DNA of 64,000 bases from Clostridiaceae bacterium (GTDB taxonomy: Bacteria > Bacillota > Clostridia > Lachnospirales > Lachnospiraceae). Under the pieces are notes generated by a model. It was not told the origin of the DNA. It did no database searches and saw nothing but the letters and a program-made list of their open reading frames with translations. The stretch covers positions 93,479 through 157,478 of the forward strand of contig CAJTGE010000013.1 in NCBI GenBank assembly GCA_910575795.1, written 5' to 3'. Positions 18,540-27,610 of the stretch are shown piece after piece (position 1 is the stretch's first letter; each line of letters opens with the position of its first letter). Position numbers and translations under genes: made by a program.

Positions 18540-19793
18540 ATGATTGTGGAAATGATATCCGTAGGCACGGAGCTGCTGCTTGGAAATATTGTGAACACCA
18601 ACGCCCGCTATCTCTCTGAAAAATGCGCGATGCTGGGCTTGAATGTGTATTACCAGACCACGGTCGGGGACAACAGGGAGCGGATGACTGAGGTGATAAG
18701 GACCGCCCTCGGGCGCGCGGATCTCGTCATCTTAAACGGCGGGCTGGGCCCCACGGAGGACGATATCACAAAGGATGTCTGCGCGGAGGTGATGGGCCGC
18801 TCCTTAAAAGAGGATCCCGGGGTGCGCGCCCACTTAGAGGAGTGGTACCGGCTGCGCAAAAAAAAGGATGTCCCGGAGAGCAACTGGCGGCAGGCGCTTG
18901 TGCCGGAGGGAGCGGTCATCTTTGAAAACAGCAACGGCACGGCTCCGGGCCTGGCGATCGAACAGGACGGCAAGACCGCGGTGCTGCTGCCGGGACCGCC
19001 GAATGAGCTGTACCCCATGGTGGAACAGCATTTCTGCCCTTACATCCAGAAACGCCAGTCCGGCGTGATCCGCTCGCAGATGGTCAAGATCTGCGGCTAC
19101 GGCGAGAGCAAGGTGGAGGAGATGCTCCTGGATCTGATTGACAGCCAGACGAACCCGACGCTGGCGACCTATGCCAAAACGCGCGAAGTCCACCTGCGCG
19201 TGACGGCCCGCGCCGCGACGGACGAGGAGGCGAAAAAGCTCTTAAAGCCTGTGATCAAGGAGATCCGCCGCCGCTTTGGCGCAGCGGTTTATACGGCCTG
19301 CGAGGAGGAATCCCTGGAGGATGTGGCGATCCGTCTCCTGAAAAAACATGATTTGACAGTGACTACCGCGGAATCCTGCACCGGCGGCCTTCTGGCCGCG
19401 CGCCTGGTGAACGTGCCCGGCGCGTCGGAGGTGTTCCGCGAGGGCTTTATCACTTATTCCAATAAGGCAAAACGCAAGCTCCTCGATGTGAGCAAGGGGA
19501 CGCTGCGCAAATACGGCGCGGTCAGCAAGCAGACCGCCAAGGAGATGGCGACCGGCGGCGTATTTGCTGCGGATGCGGATGTCTGCGTGGCCGTCACCGG
19601 CATCGCCGGCCCGGACGGGGGCACCGACGAAAAACCGGTGGGCTTAGTCTATATCGCATGCTACTTAAAGGATGAGGTGCGCGTAGAGGAGCACGTGTTC
19701 AAAGGGAACCGGCAGAAGATCCGCGAGCAGACCGTCGTTCAGGCCCTGGATCTGCTGCGGCGCTGCATTCTGGAGTCCGCCGACGGGAAATAA
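18540..19793 (+). CDS. cinA: CinA-family nicotinamide-nucleotide amidohydrolase
   Basis: The 417-residue protein has an N-terminal MoCF-like domain (VEMISVGTELLLGNIVNTNA, NGGLGPTEDDIT) and a C-terminal amidohydrolase domain (TTAESCTGGLLAARLVNVPG, VAVTGIAGPDGGT). It deamidates NMN in pyridine-nucleotide recycling and in some bacteria is competence-induced. It completes the rimO-pgsA-cinA operon. Confidence 0.94.
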   Translation: MIVEMISVGTELLLGNIVNTNARYLSEKCAMLGLNVYYQTTVGDNRERMTEVIRTALGRADLVILNGGLGPTEDDITKDVCAEVMGRSLKEDPGVRAHLEEWYRLRKKKDVPESNWRQALVPEGAVIFENSNGTAPGLAIEQDGKTAVLLPGPPNELYPMVEQHFCPYIQKRQSGVIRSQMVKICGYGESKVEEMLLDLIDSQTNPTLATYAKTREVHLRVTARAATDEEAKKLLKPVIKEIRRRFGAAVYTACEEESLEDVAIRLLKKHDLTVTTAESCTGGLLAARLVNVPGASEVFREGFITYSNKAKRKLLDVSKGTLRKYGAVSKQTAKEMATGGVFAADADVCVAVTGIAGPDGGTDEKPVGLVYIACYLKDEVRVEEHVFKGNRQKIREQTVVQALDLLRRCILESADGK

Positions 19794-19859
19794 GGCGGCT
19801 TGCGGAAAAAGCGGCGAATGGACGGGCAGAGCGTGTCCGAAAGGATGGATGGGGAAGGA

Positions 19860-20186
19860 ATGCGCTGGTATAAGCATTTATATGTGGGTAAAAAGGCGAA
19901 AAAGAAACGGTTTACGATCATACAGAATATCCGGAACCACCGGTTTCAGACAGGGGTTCATGTGATTACCCCGCCCTCCTGCGGGAGCAATGTGCTGGAT
20001 ATCTATCCGGCCAAAGTTCTTTTAAATGACTATTATAAAAAGCAGGAAGGGCTTCTCATCCTCGGGATCGGCGCGGATTATGATGAGACGCTGGAGGTTG
20101 CGGGGCGGATCGTGAGCGACATGTACCGCGCCACAGGCGGCTTTTGCACAGAGGCGTTTCTGGGCCGCCGTTCGCAGGAAACGTGA
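19860..20186 (+). CDS. Conserved hypothetical protein (108 residues)
   Basis: I recognise no named domain. The product begins with a basic segment (KHLYVGKKAKKKRF) and contains ITPPSCGSNVLDIYPA and GIGADYDETLEVAGRIVSDM, giving an alpha/beta appearance without signal peptide or membrane segment. ATG 19860 follows GGGGAAGGA; the frame from 19800 has no ribosome site. It lies between cinA and the DUF2953 gene, a place where Lachnospiraceae commonly carry such a small protein. Confidence 0.65.
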   Translation: MRWYKHLYVGKKAKKKRFTIIQNIRNHRFQTGVHVITPPSCGSNVLDIYPAKVLLNDYYKKQEGLLILGIGADYDETLEVAGRIVSDMYRATGGFCTEAFLGRRSQET

Positions 20187-20207
20187 TCCGGCGCGGCCGC
20201 GTGAGAC

Positions 20208-20257
20208 CCCGTACATCCTTGCACAAATAACGGTGAATTCATGCAAGGATGTACGGG
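20208..20257. repeat. 16-bp perfect inverted repeat
   Basis: CCCGTACATCCTTGCA (20208-20223) is repeated inverted at 20242-20257 with an 18-base loop. No T-run follows, so it is not a standard terminator. It ends 23 bases before the DUF2953 start and could be an operator, a processing site or a transcription-slowing hairpin. Confidence 0.6.
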
Positions 20258-20280
20258 TACGCTGGGCAGAGGTGAATGTA

Positions 20281-21285
20281 TTGTTTCAGATTATATTGTT
20301 TATATTAAAAATACTGGGGATCCTGCTGCTCGTGGTTCTGGCGGTATTCCTGTTGATTCTCGCGGCCGTTCTGTGCGCGCCGGTCCGCTACCGTGCGCAG
20401 GGGAGCTTTCACGAAAGTATGACAGGCGCGGTAAAGGCCACATGGCTCTGGCCCCTGGTTTCGGTCCGCGTCTTTTATGAGCAGGAGCCGGGCTTTGCAG
20501 TCCGACTGTTCGGAATCCCTATCCTTAAAAGCGGGAAAAAAAGCCGGGAAGAGGAGTCCGCGGACGCGGCTGTAAACGGCGCGCCGGAAGGGGAGGCCGG
20601 ATGGCTGGAGGAAACGGACGCCGGGCCGGCCTGGGAGGAAGAGACGGGCGGGGACGCCTTTTTGGACCCCATGGATGCCGATACCGGGGACGATATGATT
20701 TTATCAGCCCAGGAGCTTGGAGACGGCGGGGATAGCGAAGACGCCGAAGAAGCGGACGTACAGGAATCCCCGGACGGCGGCAGGGCGGCAAAAAAAAAGA
20801 AAAAGCGGCGCAAAAAAGAAAAGAAAAAAAAGGCGCCGGGCGATGGCGACGCCCAAAAGGTTTTTTTTGACCGCCTGACAGAGACGTTTCACAGTCTTAA
20901 AGATAAGGTTCTGGAACTGAAGGACAAAAAAGACCGGCTGACGGCGTTCCTGACCGATGAGGAAAACAGAAAGACGTTTTGCCTGATCAAACGGCAGCTC
21001 ATCCGTATCTTAAAGCACCTGATTCCGACGCGTCTTAAGGGAAATCTCGTCTTTGGACTGGAGGATCCCTATGCGATGGGGCAGGCCCTGTCAGCGGCGG
21101 CGTTTTTCTACCCGCTGTACGGAAGAAGCCTGATCCTGAATCCGGTATTTGACGAGACGGTGATAGAAGGAGATGTGCAGATCCGCGGACGGATCCGGGC
21201 CGGCGTATTTGCCTTAGCCGCGCTCCGTATTTTGATAAACCGGAATTTCCGCAGGCAGCTAAAGCGGATTATAAAAGGAAAATAG
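20281..21285 (+). CDS. DUF2953 domain-containing membrane protein (YtfI-like)
   Basis: The product begins with one strongly hydrophobic segment (about 1-30, LFQIILFILKILGILLL) followed by the DUF2953 soluble part (APVRYRAQGSFHES, RLKGNLVFGLEDP). A long acidic stretch and then a lysine cluster (about 175-200, encoded by A-rich runs prone to slippage) interrupt the domain. I favour TTG 20281, with AGAGGTG 6 bases upstream; GTG 20272 is an alternative. It pairs with gerW as ytfI pairs with ytfJ in Bacillus, suggesting a role in spores. Confidence 0.8.
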   Translation: MFQIILFILKILGILLLVVLAVFLLILAAVLCAPVRYRAQGSFHESMTGAVKATWLWPLVSVRVFYEQEPGFAVRLFGIPILKSGKKSREEESADAAVNGAPEGEAGWLEETDAGPAWEEETGGDAFLDPMDADTGDDMILSAQELGDGGDSEDAEEADVQESPDGGRAAKKKKKRRKKEKKKKAPGDGDAQKVFFDRLTETFHSLKDKVLELKDKKDRLTAFLTDEENRKTFCLIKRQLIRILKHLIPTRLKGNLVFGLEDPYAMGQALSAAAFFYPLYGRSLILNPVFDETVIEGDVQIRGRIRAGVFALAALRILINRNFRRQLKRIIKGK

Positions 21286-21381
21286 AGGAAACCGGATGAT
21301 ACCGTTGAAAACGGCTGCCCGCGCGGGCGGCCGCCGCATAACCGTAATTTGGAGTGTTACAGATTGAGGAGGAAGAAAAGC

Positions 21382-21783
21382 ATGGCAGACAATCAGTTTT
21401 CATCGACGGTTGAAGCATTATTCAAGGGGATGGATCATTTTGTGACTACAAAGACCGTGGTAGGAGAGGCGGTGAAGATCGATGACGCTATCATTCTTCC
21501 CCTAGTGGATGTAACCTGCGGCATGGCGGCCGGCACCTTCAGCCAGACCGCAAAAAACAACGGCGCCGGCGGCATGAGCGCCAAAATGACACCCAGCGCC
21601 GTCCTGGTGATCCAGAACGGGGTGACAAAGCTCGTCAATGTCAAGCATCAGGATGCGCTGACGAAGGTGATCGACATGGCGCCGGATCTGATAAACCGTT
21701 TCATGGGCGGGAAAAACGCGGTTGTTTCAGAGGAGGCGGCGCGGAAAGCGGAAGAGATGGCGCAGGAGTATGCGGCGGAGTAG
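21382..21783 (+). CDS. gerW: GerW family sporulation protein (YtfJ)
   Basis: GerW (YtfJ) is needed for normal spore germination in Bacillus. The 133-residue product has STVEALFKGMDHFVTTKTVV at its start, then IILPLVDVTCGMAAG and SAVLVIQNG, the usual family blocks. ATG 21382 is preceded by GAGGAGGAAG. It is 96 bases after the DUF2953 gene and is followed by a MITE. Confidence 0.92.
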   Translation: MADNQFSSTVEALFKGMDHFVTTKTVVGEAVKIDDAIILPLVDVTCGMAAGTFSQTAKNNGAGGMSAKMTPSAVLVIQNGVTKLVNVKHQDALTKVIDMAPDLINRFMGGKNAVVSEEAARKAEEMAQEYAAE

Positions 21784-21821
21784 AAGCAGGCGTAAAGCGG
21801 CCGGTTCCATGCTGTTTCCTG

Positions 21822-21992
21822 CTAGAGCGTGTTTGAAAATTGTTTTCTGGTAGCTGTGCGTGCCACTTTGTGGGAGATTTGTGCCAAATTCACTTAACGC
21901 GGCGTAGTGGGCTGCGTTAAGTGAATTTGGCACAAATATACCGCGAAGTGGGGCGTGCAGATGCCAGGAATGAATTTTCAAACACGCTCTAG
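21822..21992. mobile_element. MITE-like hairpin element (171 bp)
   Basis: The ends CTAGAGCGTGTTTGAAAATT (21822) and its inverse (ending 21992) are nearly perfect terminal inverted repeats. Inside, 21877-21900 and 21914-21937 pair perfectly over 24 bases, and the sequence between outer and inner arms is also partly complementary. There is no ORF. A non-autonomous element or a large intergenic hairpin fits. Solo matches to the end sequence lie at 31447 and 44810. Confidence 0.75.
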
Positions 21993-22079
21993 GCCGGGCA
22001 GCTCTGCAGGAATTGGTAATGAAACGGTTGGTCACGCATAAGATAGGAATGAGACGGAATATCTTTTGCGGAGGGGCCA

Positions 22080-22217
22080 GTGAAGCGTTTATGCGGCCTG
22101 ATTCTGTTTGCTGTTGGGTTTGGGATGGCTCTGATCCTTATTTTTCCGAAAAATTTTTTTTGGGTATGTACGGCGATCGGCTGTCTGATTGTTGGATATA
22201 ACATGTTTTGCAGTTAA
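22080..22217 (+). CDS. Small conserved membrane protein (45 residues)
   Basis: GTG 22080 with GCGGAGGGG upstream opens a 45-codon frame ending in TAA at 22215. The product starts MKRLCGLILFAVG and has two hydrophobic segments separated by PKNFFW, ending GYNMFCS. I recall very similar tiny proteins (MKRLCGLILF...VGYNLFC) in many Clostridia; the function is unknown and sporulation is only a guess. It is too short for usual gene callers. It precedes tag, overlapping no other credible gene. Confidence 0.7.
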   Translation: MKRLCGLILFAVGFGMALILIFPKNFFWVCTAIGCLIVGYNMFCS

Positions 22218-22255
22218 TATTATACGGTTTTGTACTTTACAGGAGGCGGTTTGAA

Positions 22256-22819
22256 GTGGAATGGGCGGACGGAAAAACACGGTGCCGCTGGGCGAATCCG
22301 AAAAATGAGGCGTATATCCGCTATCACGATGAGGAATGGGGCGTCCCGGTGCGGGAAGACCGGAAGCTGTTTGAGATGCTTTTGCTGGAATCGTTTCAGG
22401 CCGGCCTGTCCTGGGAGTGTGTGCTGAATAAACGCCGGGCCTTTTCAGAAGCATTTGACGAATTCGACCCGGAGCGCGTTTCCTCCTACGATGGGGAAAC
22501 GGTAAAACGGCTGATGGAGAACCCGGCCATCATCCGCAACCGGAGGAAGATTGAGGCCGCCATAGAAAATGCCGGCGTATTCCTGGCGATCCAAAAGGAA
22601 TTTGGAAGCTTTTCTGCGTATATATGGCATTGGACAGACGGAAACGCCATCCACGAGATAGGCCTTTCGCACTCCGCCCTGTCGGATAAAATATCAGCGG
22701 ATTTAAAAAAGCGCGGGATGAAATTTGTGGGGACCACGATCATCTATGCCTATCTGCAGGCTATTGGAGTGATTGATTCGCATGAAGAAGGGTGTTTTCT
22801 GGAACGGCTGCCGGGATGA
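22256..22819 (+). CDS. tag: DNA-3-methyladenine glycosylase I
   Basis: Tag excises 3-methyladenine from alkylated DNA. The 187-residue product has RCRWANP near the start, YHDEEWGVPV, LLLESFQAGLSW, KRRAFSEAF and the C-terminal IDSHEEGC; the early Cys, His of YHDEEWG and the late His and Cys are the zinc ligands of the family. GTG 22256 is chosen, with AGGAGGCGG 6 bases upstream; the frame from 22208 overlaps the preceding small gene and lacks a ribosome site. Confidence 0.93.
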   Translation: MEWADGKTRCRWANPKNEAYIRYHDEEWGVPVREDRKLFEMLLLESFQAGLSWECVLNKRRAFSEAFDEFDPERVSSYDGETVKRLMENPAIIRNRRKIEAAIENAGVFLAIQKEFGSFSAYIWHWTDGNAIHEIGLSHSALSDKISADLKKRGMKFVGTTIIYAYLQAIGVIDSHEEGCFLERLPG

Positions 22820-22906
22820 ACAGGAGCTTTAGTCAAGAATTTAGGGGAATCCGGGCCATGGTTCAGTGCGGGAAGGCCGACCCAAGCCTTAAATATTGCA
22901 GTAAAT

Positions 22907-22952
22907 AAAAAAGGAACCAGACATCTCCATCCCGTCCGGTTCCTTTTCTTTT
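22907..22952. terminator. Bidirectional terminator between tag and rpmB
   Basis: AAAAGGAACC and GGTTCCTTTT pair, with T-rich sequence on both sides, so it can end tag (plus) and rpmB (minus). Confidence 0.85.
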
Positions 22953-22982
22953 CATCATAAAACCATGCCTTCATCCGCCTGC

Positions 22983-23168
22983 TTAAGCTCTCTCCACTAA
23001 GCCGGATCTCAGGCAAGACGTACATACATACATCTTCTGTGAACCGCCCGTTGTCTTAACCCTGACAGACTTCACATTCGCTCTCCAAATCTTATTCGAT
23101 CTTCTATGTGAATGACTCACAGCATTTCCAAAATGGGCTGCCTTCTCACAAATCGCACATTTAGCCAT
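22983..23168 (-). CDS. rpmB: 50S ribosomal protein L28
   Basis: The 61-residue basic protein starts MAKCAICEKAAHFGN and contains VSHSHRRSNKIWRANVKSVR and VCTSCLRSG. The two CxxC pairs identify the zinc-binding form of bL28. AAGGAGGTGCG lies before ATG 23168. It is transcribed away from yloU with about 200 bases between the two starts, the usual Firmicute arrangement. Confidence 0.97.
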   Translation of the reverse strand: MAKCAICEKAAHFGNAVSHSHRRSNKIWRANVKSVRVKTTGGSQKMYVCTSCLRSGLVERA

Positions 23169-23367
23169 CCTCGCACCTCCTTAAACCGAACATTTGATTT
23201 TCTAAGAAAATCCATAACAAGGGTATCATAACAGATAGAAGGAGAATTTGCAAGCAAAATTTAAAAATTTCTTGCTCCGTTCTTTCTTTTTTTGGGGAAA
23301 TAGGGTATAATGGTAACAATATGAGCTGTTATGGATTCGTAAAACAAAGGAATGGAGGCTGTCATCT

Positions 23368-23724
23368 ATGAAAGGGCGCATTAATAATAAACTCGGTTTC
23401 ATCCAGATCGACCCGGAGGTCATTGCCCTGTATGCAGGGACGACCGCGGTGGAGTGTTTTGGCATTGTCGGAATGGCTGCTGTCAATATGAAGGACGGGC
23501 TGGTCAGGCTCTTAAAGCGTGAAAGCCTGACGCATGGTATTAATGTATCCGTAAAGGAGAATGCTATCAGTATTGACTTCCATGTCATTGTCTCGTACGG
23601 CGTCAGCATTTCCACGGTGGCGGATAACCTGACAGACAGTGTAAAGTATAAGGTCGAAGAGTTTACGGGCATGACGGTTGAGAAAATCAATATCTTTGTC
23701 GAAGGCGTGAGAGTGATCGATTAA
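23368..23724 (+). CDS. yloU: Asp23/Gls24 family envelope stress protein (YloU)
   Basis: The 118-residue product has GFIQIDPEVIALYAGTTAVE and IDFHVIVSYGVSI, typical of Asp23/Gls24 proteins, whose role is linked to envelope stress and, in YloU, lies next to the fatty-acid kinase gene. A TATAAT at 23310-23315 lies 53 bases before ATG 23368, which has GGAGG 11 bases upstream. The yloV gene follows 14 bases after its stop. Confidence 0.9.
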   Translation: MKGRINNKLGFIQIDPEVIALYAGTTAVECFGIVGMAAVNMKDGLVRLLKRESLTHGINVSVKENAISIDFHVIVSYGVSISTVADNLTDSVKYKVEEFTGMTVEKINIFVEGVRVID

Positions 23725-23738
23725 GGAGGAAACTACCT

Positions 23739-25442
23739 GTGGGTATGAAGTACATTGACGCGGGGATGCTGAAACAGGCGTTTCTTGCGGGAGCGAAGGG
23801 CTTAGAGGCCAATAAGGAATGGATCAATGAGCTGAATGTGTTCCCTGTGCCGGACGGGGATACAGGAACCAACATGACGATGACGATCCTGGCGGCGGCC
23901 AGGGAGGTGGCGGCGATTGAGAAGCCGACGATGGAAAACCTGGCAAAGGCCATTTCATCCGGCTCTCTCCGGGGCGCGCGCGGGAATTCGGGCGTTATCC
24001 TCTCCCAGCTTTTCCGCGGCTTTGCCAAGGAGATAAAGGGCGTGGACGCCATTTCCACATCGACGCTGGCAAAGGCCATGAACCGCGGGACGGAGACAGC
24101 CTACAAGGCGGTCATGAAGCCAAAAGAGGGAACCATCCTGACCGTGGCCAGAGGCATGGCGGACAGGGCCGCGGAGCTTGCGCCGGGTACAGAGGATATC
24201 CTGGAGTTTGCCCGGGAGGTGATCCGGTGCGGCAATGAGGTTTTGAGCCGTACGCCGGATATGCTTCCTATATTAAAGGAAGCGGGCGTGGTTGATTCCG
24301 GCGGGCAGGGCCTGATGAAGGTCCTGGAGGGCGTGTATGACGGCCTGAGCGGGAAAACGGCGCCGGAGAGTTTTCAAAGCTTTGAGGCCCAGACGGAGAG
24401 CGCGGCGGGGGAACACAGTCCGGCGGCTCTTTCGGAAGCGGATATCCGCTTTGGATACTGCACGGAATTTATTATCAATCTGGAAAAGCGCTATGGCAGG
24501 GAGGAGGAGACGGCCTTTAAAGCGTACCTGGAATCCATCGGCGATTCGATCGTGGTCGTGTCGGACGAGGAGCTTGTGAAGGTCCATGTGCATACCAATG
24601 ATCCGGGCCTGGCTATCCAGAAGGCGCTATGTTTTGGATCCTTATCCCGCATGAAGATTGACAATATGCGCGAGGAGCACGAGGAACGCCTTTTTAAGGC
24701 CGCGGATAAAGCCGGACAGGACGGGCCTGCGCCTTCCCGGGAGGGAGAGGATACCGCGGATAAGGCCGGACGCGGGACCAGGAAGCCTTACGGCTTTATC
24801 GCCGTCTGCGCGGGCGCGGGCATGGGAGAGATTTTCAAAGGGCTGGGGGCCGACTACCTGATTGAGGGCGGCCAGACCATGAATCCGAGTACGGAAGATA
24901 TGCTGAACGCGATGGAGGCGGTGAACGCAGAGACGGTGTTCATCCTGCCGAATAATAAAAATATTATTCTGGCCGCGGAGCAGGCGGCGGGCCTCGCAGA
25001 GGATCAGACGGTTATTGTCCTTCCCACAAAGACGATCCCCCAGGGCATCACGGCGCTGATCAATTTTTCTCCGGAGCGGTCCGCGTCGGAGAATACAGCG
25101 CAGATGACAGAGGAGATGGCCCATGTAAAGAGCGGCCAGCTCACGTATGCGGTGCGCAATACGATCATTGACGGCATGGAGATCGAGGAGGGCGATTTCA
25201 TGGGCATCGGCGACGAGGGGATGCTGGCTGTCGGGAAGTCGCTTGAGCGCACGGCGCTTGATACGCTGGAGGCCATGATCGACGGAGAGTCGGAGCTGGT
25301 CACGATCTATTACGGCGCGGAGACTGCCAGAGAGGATGCAGCGCGCCTCCTTGCCAGGGCGAAAGAGCGCTTTTCGCAGTGCGAGATCGAATGCCATGAA
25401 GGCGGCCAGCCGGTCTATTACTATGTAATTTCAGTGGAATGA
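23739..25442 (+). CDS. yloV: DAK2-domain protein YloV (fatty-acid kinase FakA-like)
   Basis: Homologues (FakA) phosphorylate exogenous fatty acids held by a DegV/FakB protein. The 567-residue product has an N-terminal Dak2 domain with the nucleotide-binding VFPVPDGDTGTNM and SLRGARGNSGVILSQ, and a C-terminal DegV-like half (NPSTEDMLNAM, ILPNNKNIILAAEQA). A charged insert (about residues 325-345) separates them. GTG 23739 with AAGGAGG 8 bases upstream is preferred; ATG 23745 is possible. The operon yloU-yloV-recG is standard. Confidence 0.93.
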   Translation: MGMKYIDAGMLKQAFLAGAKGLEANKEWINELNVFPVPDGDTGTNMTMTILAAAREVAAIEKPTMENLAKAISSGSLRGARGNSGVILSQLFRGFAKEIKGVDAISTSTLAKAMNRGTETAYKAVMKPKEGTILTVARGMADRAAELAPGTEDILEFAREVIRCGNEVLSRTPDMLPILKEAGVVDSGGQGLMKVLEGVYDGLSGKTAPESFQSFEAQTESAAGEHSPAALSEADIRFGYCTEFIINLEKRYGREEETAFKAYLESIGDSIVVVSDEELVKVHVHTNDPGLAIQKALCFGSLSRMKIDNMREEHEERLFKAADKAGQDGPAPSREGEDTADKAGRGTRKPYGFIAVCAGAGMGEIFKGLGADYLIEGGQTMNPSTEDMLNAMEAVNAETVFILPNNKNIILAAEQAAGLAEDQTVIVLPTKTIPQGITALINFSPERSASENTAQMTEEMAHVKSGQLTYAVRNTIIDGMEIEEGDFMGIGDEGMLAVGKSLERTALDTLEAMIDGESELVTIYYGAETAREDAARLLARAKERFSQCEIECHEGGQPVYYYVISVE

Positions 25443-25497
25443 GGACAGGATATTTGCGCTGGAGAGCCGGAACGGAGATCCGCGCGGCGGAGAGCAG

Positions 25498-27552
25498 ATG
25501 AACACAGAAGCGATTACTTCGATCAAAGGGATCGGGGAAAAGACGGCCCGTCTTTTTCAAAAACTGGGCGTGCAGACCGTGGAGGATCTGCTTCACTATT
25601 ATCCCAGGGCATACGATGCCTTCCTTCCGCCGCAGCCGGTTTCGGAGCTTGCGCCGGAGACCGTAGCCGCGGTGGAGGGCGTTCTGACAAAGACTGCGGA
25701 TGTGCTTCCATACGGCCGCATGAAGGTGACGACCGCGGCGCTCCGGGATATCAGCGGGCTTCTGACCCTGACCTGGTATAACATGCCGTACCTTAAGTCT
25801 GCGCTTCGATCCGGGGAGCGCTTCGTATTCCGGGGGCGCGTGGTGAAAAAAAAGGGGCGCATGGCCATGGAGCAGCCGCTTATGTACACCCCAGAGGAGT
25901 ACGGCGGTCTGGTGAATTCCATGCAGCCCGTCTACGGCCAGACAAAGGGCCTGGGGAATAAGACGATAGCAAAGGCCGTGTCAGAGGCGCTGAAAGGCCG
26001 CCGGACGGAGCGCGAATACCTGCCGGAGGATATCCGCCGGCGCTGCGGGCTGGCCGAGTACAACTTTGCCCTGGAGCATATCCATTTCCCCGGTGACGGG
26101 GCGGAGCTTTTGTTTGCCAGAAAGCGCCTCGTGTTTGATGAGTTTTTCATGTTTCTGGTAGCTGTCCGGCTCTTAAAGGACAGACGGGAGGATGTGCAGA
26201 GCCCATGCCCCATAGCGGTGAGCGGCGAGGTCCGGGCGGCGCAGGAGAAGCTTCCCTTCTCCCTCACAGGGGCCCAGAAACGTGTTCTGGGCGAGGTGTA
26301 CGCAGATCTGTCGGGAGGGCGCGTCATGAACCGCCTGATCCAGGGGGACGTCGGCTCCGGCAAGACGATCATCGCCGTGCTGGCGCTTCTCGCGGCGGCA
26401 TACAATGGATATCAGGGCGCGCTGATGGTTCCGACCGAGGTTCTGGCCAGGCAGCATTTTGAATCCATGGAGGATTTATTTGGCCGCCTGGGACTGACGG
26501 CGCGCCCGATCCTTCTGACAGGCTCGATGACGGCAAAGGAAAAACGCCTGGCGTATGAGCGGATCCGCTGCCATGAGGCGGATATCGTCATCGGCACGCA
26601 CGCCCTGATCCAGGAAAAAGTCGTTTACGATAATCTGGCCCTGGTCATAACCGACGAGCAGCACCGTTTCGGCGTCAGCCAGCGCGAGATGCTGGGAAAT
26701 AAGGGCCGCCGGCCGCATGTCCTGGTCATGAGCGCCACGCCGATCCCAAGGACGCTCGCCATCATCCTCTACGGCGATCTCGATATCTCGGTCATCGACG
26801 AGCTGCCGGCGGACCGCAGGCCCGTCAAAAACTGCGTGGTCGGGACCGATTACCGGGAAAATGCCTACCGCTTTATCGAGCGCGAGGTCCGGGCGGGCCG
26901 TCAGGCCTACGTCATCTGCCCCATGGTGGAGGCGAGCGAGCTTCTAGAGGCGGAAAATGTGCTGGATTACAGCAAAACGCTGCGGGAGAAGCTCCCGTCT
27001 TCGATTCAGGTCGCATACCTGCACGGAAAGATGAAAGCGCAGGAAAAGAACCGCCTGATGGAGCAGTTTGCAGCCGGGGAAATACAGGTGCTCGTCTCCA
27101 CCACGGTGATTGAGGTGGGAATCAATGTGCCCAATGCCACGGTCATGATGATCGAGAATGCGGAGCGCTTCGGCCTCGCGCAGCTTCACCAGCTCAGGGG
27201 GCGCGTGGGCAGGGGAAAGGAGCAGTCTTACTGTATCATGGTGGACGGCTCGGGGCAGGCGGATACGCGGGAGCGGCTTGCGATCTTAAACCGTTCCAAT
27301 GACGGCTTTTTTATCGCCTCAGAGGATTTAAAGCTGCGCGGCCCGGGGGACATCTTCGGCGTGCGCCAGAGCGGGGAGCTTAACTTTAAGCTGGCCGATA
27401 TCTTTACGGATGCGGAGATTTTAAAATGCGCCTCGCGGGAGGTAAAGCGCCTTCTTGACGCGGATCCCCTTCTTGAAGAGGAGGAGAACCGGGAACTAAA
27501 GAACAGACTTGACGTCTATTTAGCGCGGCGTTACGAAAAACTGAACCTTTGA
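25498..27552 (+). CDS. recG: ATP-dependent DNA helicase RecG
   Basis: RecG remodels stalled replication forks and Holliday junctions. The 684-residue product has the N-terminal wedge/OB domain (SIKGIGEKTARLFQKLG, VEDLLHYYPRAYD), helicase motif I GDVGSGKTI, a DEQH box in VITDEQHRFG, MSATPIPRTL, and motif VI HQLRGRVGRG. It starts 55 bases after yloV. Confidence 0.97.
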   Translation: MNTEAITSIKGIGEKTARLFQKLGVQTVEDLLHYYPRAYDAFLPPQPVSELAPETVAAVEGVLTKTADVLPYGRMKVTTAALRDISGLLTLTWYNMPYLKSALRSGERFVFRGRVVKKKGRMAMEQPLMYTPEEYGGLVNSMQPVYGQTKGLGNKTIAKAVSEALKGRRTEREYLPEDIRRRCGLAEYNFALEHIHFPGDGAELLFARKRLVFDEFFMFLVAVRLLKDRREDVQSPCPIAVSGEVRAAQEKLPFSLTGAQKRVLGEVYADLSGGRVMNRLIQGDVGSGKTIIAVLALLAAAYNGYQGALMVPTEVLARQHFESMEDLFGRLGLTARPILLTGSMTAKEKRLAYERIRCHEADIVIGTHALIQEKVVYDNLALVITDEQHRFGVSQREMLGNKGRRPHVLVMSATPIPRTLAIILYGDLDISVIDELPADRRPVKNCVVGTDYRENAYRFIEREVRAGRQAYVICPMVEASELLEAENVLDYSKTLREKLPSSIQVAYLHGKMKAQEKNRLMEQFAAGEIQVLVSTTVIEVGINVPNATVMMIENAERFGLAQLHQLRGRVGRGKEQSYCIMVDGSGQADTRERLAILNRSNDGFFIASEDLKLRGPGDIFGVRQSGELNFKLADIFTDAEILKCASREVKRLLDADPLLEEEENRELKNRLDVYLARRYEKLNL

Positions 27553-27610
27553 GAGACAAAAAACGCGCTGCTTTTCGGCGTTGGACAATAGGTTAAAAGG
27601 AGGGAGCAAT

